64,000 nt of DNA from Oasisia sp. SBJ-2009 (taxonomy: Eukaryota; Annelida; Polychaeta; Sabellida; Siboglinidae), in NCBI GenBank assembly GCA_964017155.1, contig OZ024867.1:15093500-15157499 (forward strand), written 5' to 3'. The number at the start of each line of letters is the position of its first letter. Positions within the stretch are counted from its first letter, which is position 1. Under the pieces are notes generated by a model. That model was not told the origin of the DNA, did no database searches, and saw only the letters and a list, made by a program, of their open reading frames with translations. The translations under genes were made by a program, and so were the position numbers. Shown one piece after another: positions 62,461 through 64,000 of this stretch.

Positions 62461-64000
62461 AGACATGGTGTGTAAGACTTGGTGTGTAAGATATGGTGTG
62501 TAATACTTGATATGTAAGACTTGGTGTGTAAGACATGGTGTGTAAGACTTGGTGTGTAAGACATGGTGTGTAAGACATTGTGTATAAGACCTGGTGTTTA
62601 ACACATGGTGTGTAAGACTTGGTGTGTAAGACATGGTGTGTTGGACATGGTGTATACGACATGGTGTGTAAGACTTGGTGTGTAAAACTTGGTGTGTAAG
62701 ACATGGTGTGTAAGACCTGGTGTGTAAGACATGGTGTGTACGACATGGTGTGTAAGACTTGGTGTGTAAGACTCGGTGTGTAAGATTTGGTGTGTAAGAC
62801 ATGGTGTGTAAGACTTGGTGTGAAAGACTTGGTGTGTAAGACTTGATGTGTAAGACTTGGTGTGTAAGACTTGGTGTGTAAGACACGGTGTGTAATACTT
62901 GATGTGTAAGACTTGATGTGTAAGACTTGATGTGTAAGACTTGGTGTGTAAGACTTGATGTGTAAGACTTGGTGTGAAACACTTGATGTGTAAGACTTGA
63001 TGTGTAAGACTTGATGTGTAAGACTTGGTGAGTAAGACTTGGTGTGTAAGACTTGGTGTGTAAGACATGGTGTGTTATACTTGAAGTGTAAGATTTGATG
63101 TGTAAGACAGGGTGTGAAAGACATGGTGTGTAAGACTTGGTGTGTAAGACATGGTGTGTAAGACTTGGTGTGTAAGACATGGTGTGTAATACTTGGTGTG
63201 TAAGACTTGATGTGTAAGACTTGGTGTTTAAGACTTGGTGTGTAAGACATGGTGTGTAATACTTGATGTGTAAGACTTGATGTGTAAGACTTGATGTGTA
63301 AGACTTGGTGTGTAAGACTTGATGTGTAAGACTTGGTGTGAAACACTTGATGTGTAAGACTTGATGTGTAAGACTTGGTGAGTAAGACTTGGTGTGTAAG
63401 ACTTGGTGTGTAAGACATGGTGTGTTATATTTGATGTGTAAGATTTGATGTGTAAGACAGGGTGTGAAAGACATGGTGTGTAAGACTTGGTGTGTAAGAC
63501 ATGGTGTGTAAGACTTGGTGTGTAACACATGGTGTGTAAGACTTGGTGTGTAAGACATGGTGTGTAGGACATGGTGTGTAGGACATGGTGTGTAAGACTT
63601 GGTGTGTAAAACTTGGTGTGTAAGACATGGTGTGTAAGACCTGGTGTGTAAGACATGGTGTGTAAGACCTGGTGTGTAAGACATGGTGTATAAGACTTGG
63701 TGTGTAAGACATGGTGTGTAAGACTTGGTGTGTAAGACATGGTGTGTAAGACTTGGTGTGTAAGATATGGTGTGTAATACTTGATATGTAAGACTTGGTG
63801 TGTAAGACATGGTGTGTAAGACTTGGTGTGTAAGACATGGTGTGTAAGACATGGTGTATAAGACCTGGTGTGTAACACATGGTGTGTAAGACTTGGTGTG
63901 TAAGACATGGTGTGTTGGACATGGTGTATACGACATGGTGTGTAAGACTTGGTGTGTAAAACTTGGTGTGTAAGACATGGTGTGTAAGACCTGGTGTGTA
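62461..64000. repeat. Second member of the 1,918-bp tandem duplication (cut by window edge)
   Basis: Partner of 60543-62460, carrying the same three private variants. The last 378 bases expected from the first member lie beyond the window, so whether more copies follow cannot be seen. Confidence 0.88.

Larger units (their letters stand above)
1..64000. repeat. 14-bp satellite/minisatellite array filling the window
   Basis: Every line of the window can be read as head-to-tail copies of TAAGACWTGGTGTG, all in the same orientation, about 4,570 units. Most variation falls at unit position 7 (A, T or C, as in GACATGG, GACTTGG, GACCTGG) and position 10 (G or A, as in TTGGTG or TTGATG). Rarer forms are TAATAC, TAACAC, TAGGAC, TACGAC, TATGAC, TAAAAC, TTATAC, GACTCGG and GACACGG. 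The unit on this strand has five G and one C, and the canonical form has no CpG. No unique sequence interrupts the array and neither edge is reached. This is direct observation. A eukaryotic origin is inferred from array size, purity and higher-order structure. No function can be assigned. Confidence 0.98.

Noticed and set aside
2262..63978. About a hundred long minus-strand open frames (81 to 2,461 codons)
   Set aside because: All are the same 14-residue repeat read from a stop-free 14-bp unit; frames overlap in all three phases, with no domains, codon signature or gene boundaries. Not annotated as genes.
1..64000. CRISPR array
   Set aside because: Units are contiguous 14-mers with no unique spacers, no leader and no cas genes.
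1..64000. Telomeric repeat or telomere-like tract
   Set aside because: The unit lacks TTAGGG, TTTAGGG or a similar G-run motif; only the sporadic ACAGGG variant has three Gs together.
1..64000. G-quadruplex forming region
   Set aside because: Runs are GG only, separated by about 12 bases, so canonical quadruplexes are not supported despite the G-rich strand.
1..64000. Plasmid or phage iterons at a replication origin
   Set aside because: Iteron sets are short and adjoin replication genes; here thousands of units fill 64 kb with no gene.
1..64000. Transposon, LTR or insertion sequence inside the array
   Set aside because: No stretch departs from the 14-bp pattern by more than a few bases, and no inverted or long terminal repeats are seen; all units share one orientation.
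1..64000. tRNA, rRNA or other structured RNA gene
   Set aside because: No non-repeat sequence exists to hold one, and the C-poor strand cannot form stable hairpins with itself.

Overview
The whole 64,000-base window is one uninterrupted tandem array of a 14-bp repeat (plus-strand consensus TAAGACWTGGTGTG, W mostly A or T), about 4,570 units from the first base to the last. I find no unique flanking DNA, no convincing gene, no RNA gene, no mobile element and no conventional regulatory site. A homogeneous satellite or minisatellite of this size, with a canonical monomer lacking CpG and with layered higher-order duplication, points to a eukaryotic chromosome, probably a heterochromatic, pericentromeric or subtelomeric block in a long-read assembly. 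The species cannot be named from the sequence.

The array looks gene-rich to an ORF finder only because of arithmetic. The reverse complement of the monomer has no stop in any frame, and 14 is not a multiple of 3. All three minus-strand frames therefore read the same 14-residue repeat (SYTPSLTHQVLHTK and variants) over 42 bp. The plus strand has TAA in almost every unit and is closed in all frames. Long minus-strand frames, up to 2,461 codons at 50125-57510, end only where a variant unit happens to make TTA, CTA or TCA on the plus strand.

The real information lies in the pattern of variant units, which marks nested duplications. Level 1: 14-bp units, often alternating ACTTGG and ACATGG (a 28-bp dimer), with runs of TTGATG units. 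Level 2: a cassette of about 150 bp (GTGAAACAC ... GGTGAG ... GTTATAC ... ACAGGGTG) seen roughly seventy times by eye at irregular spacing. Level 3: kilobase blocks, here called K (eight copies, some partial or expanded) and L (seven copies plus a fragment). Level 4: tandem duplications with offsets of 490, 672, 1,092, 1,918, about 3,150, 4,779 and 6,706/6,748 bp. Level 5: a super-repeat of about 15 kb, at about 8.45-23.43 kb, 31.88-46.86 kb and, rearranged and incomplete, about 48.98-60.05 kb.

Layout: 1-2.26 kb, L-type array with no minus-strand stop in any frame. 2.3-8.4 kb, cassette-rich array. 8.45-23.43 kb, super-repeat I. 22.76-32.32 kb, a 4,779-bp tandem duplication bridging I and II. 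31.88-46.86 kb, super-repeat II. 46.86-49.03 kb, a bridge ending in an apparently exact 490-bp duplication. 48.98-60.05 kb, super-repeat III with internal 672-bp and 1,092-bp changes. 60.5-64 kb, a 1,918-bp tandem duplication running off the window. The 14-bp register breaks only three times, near 1.29, 27.10 and 31.88 kb, and the last two are copies of one event.
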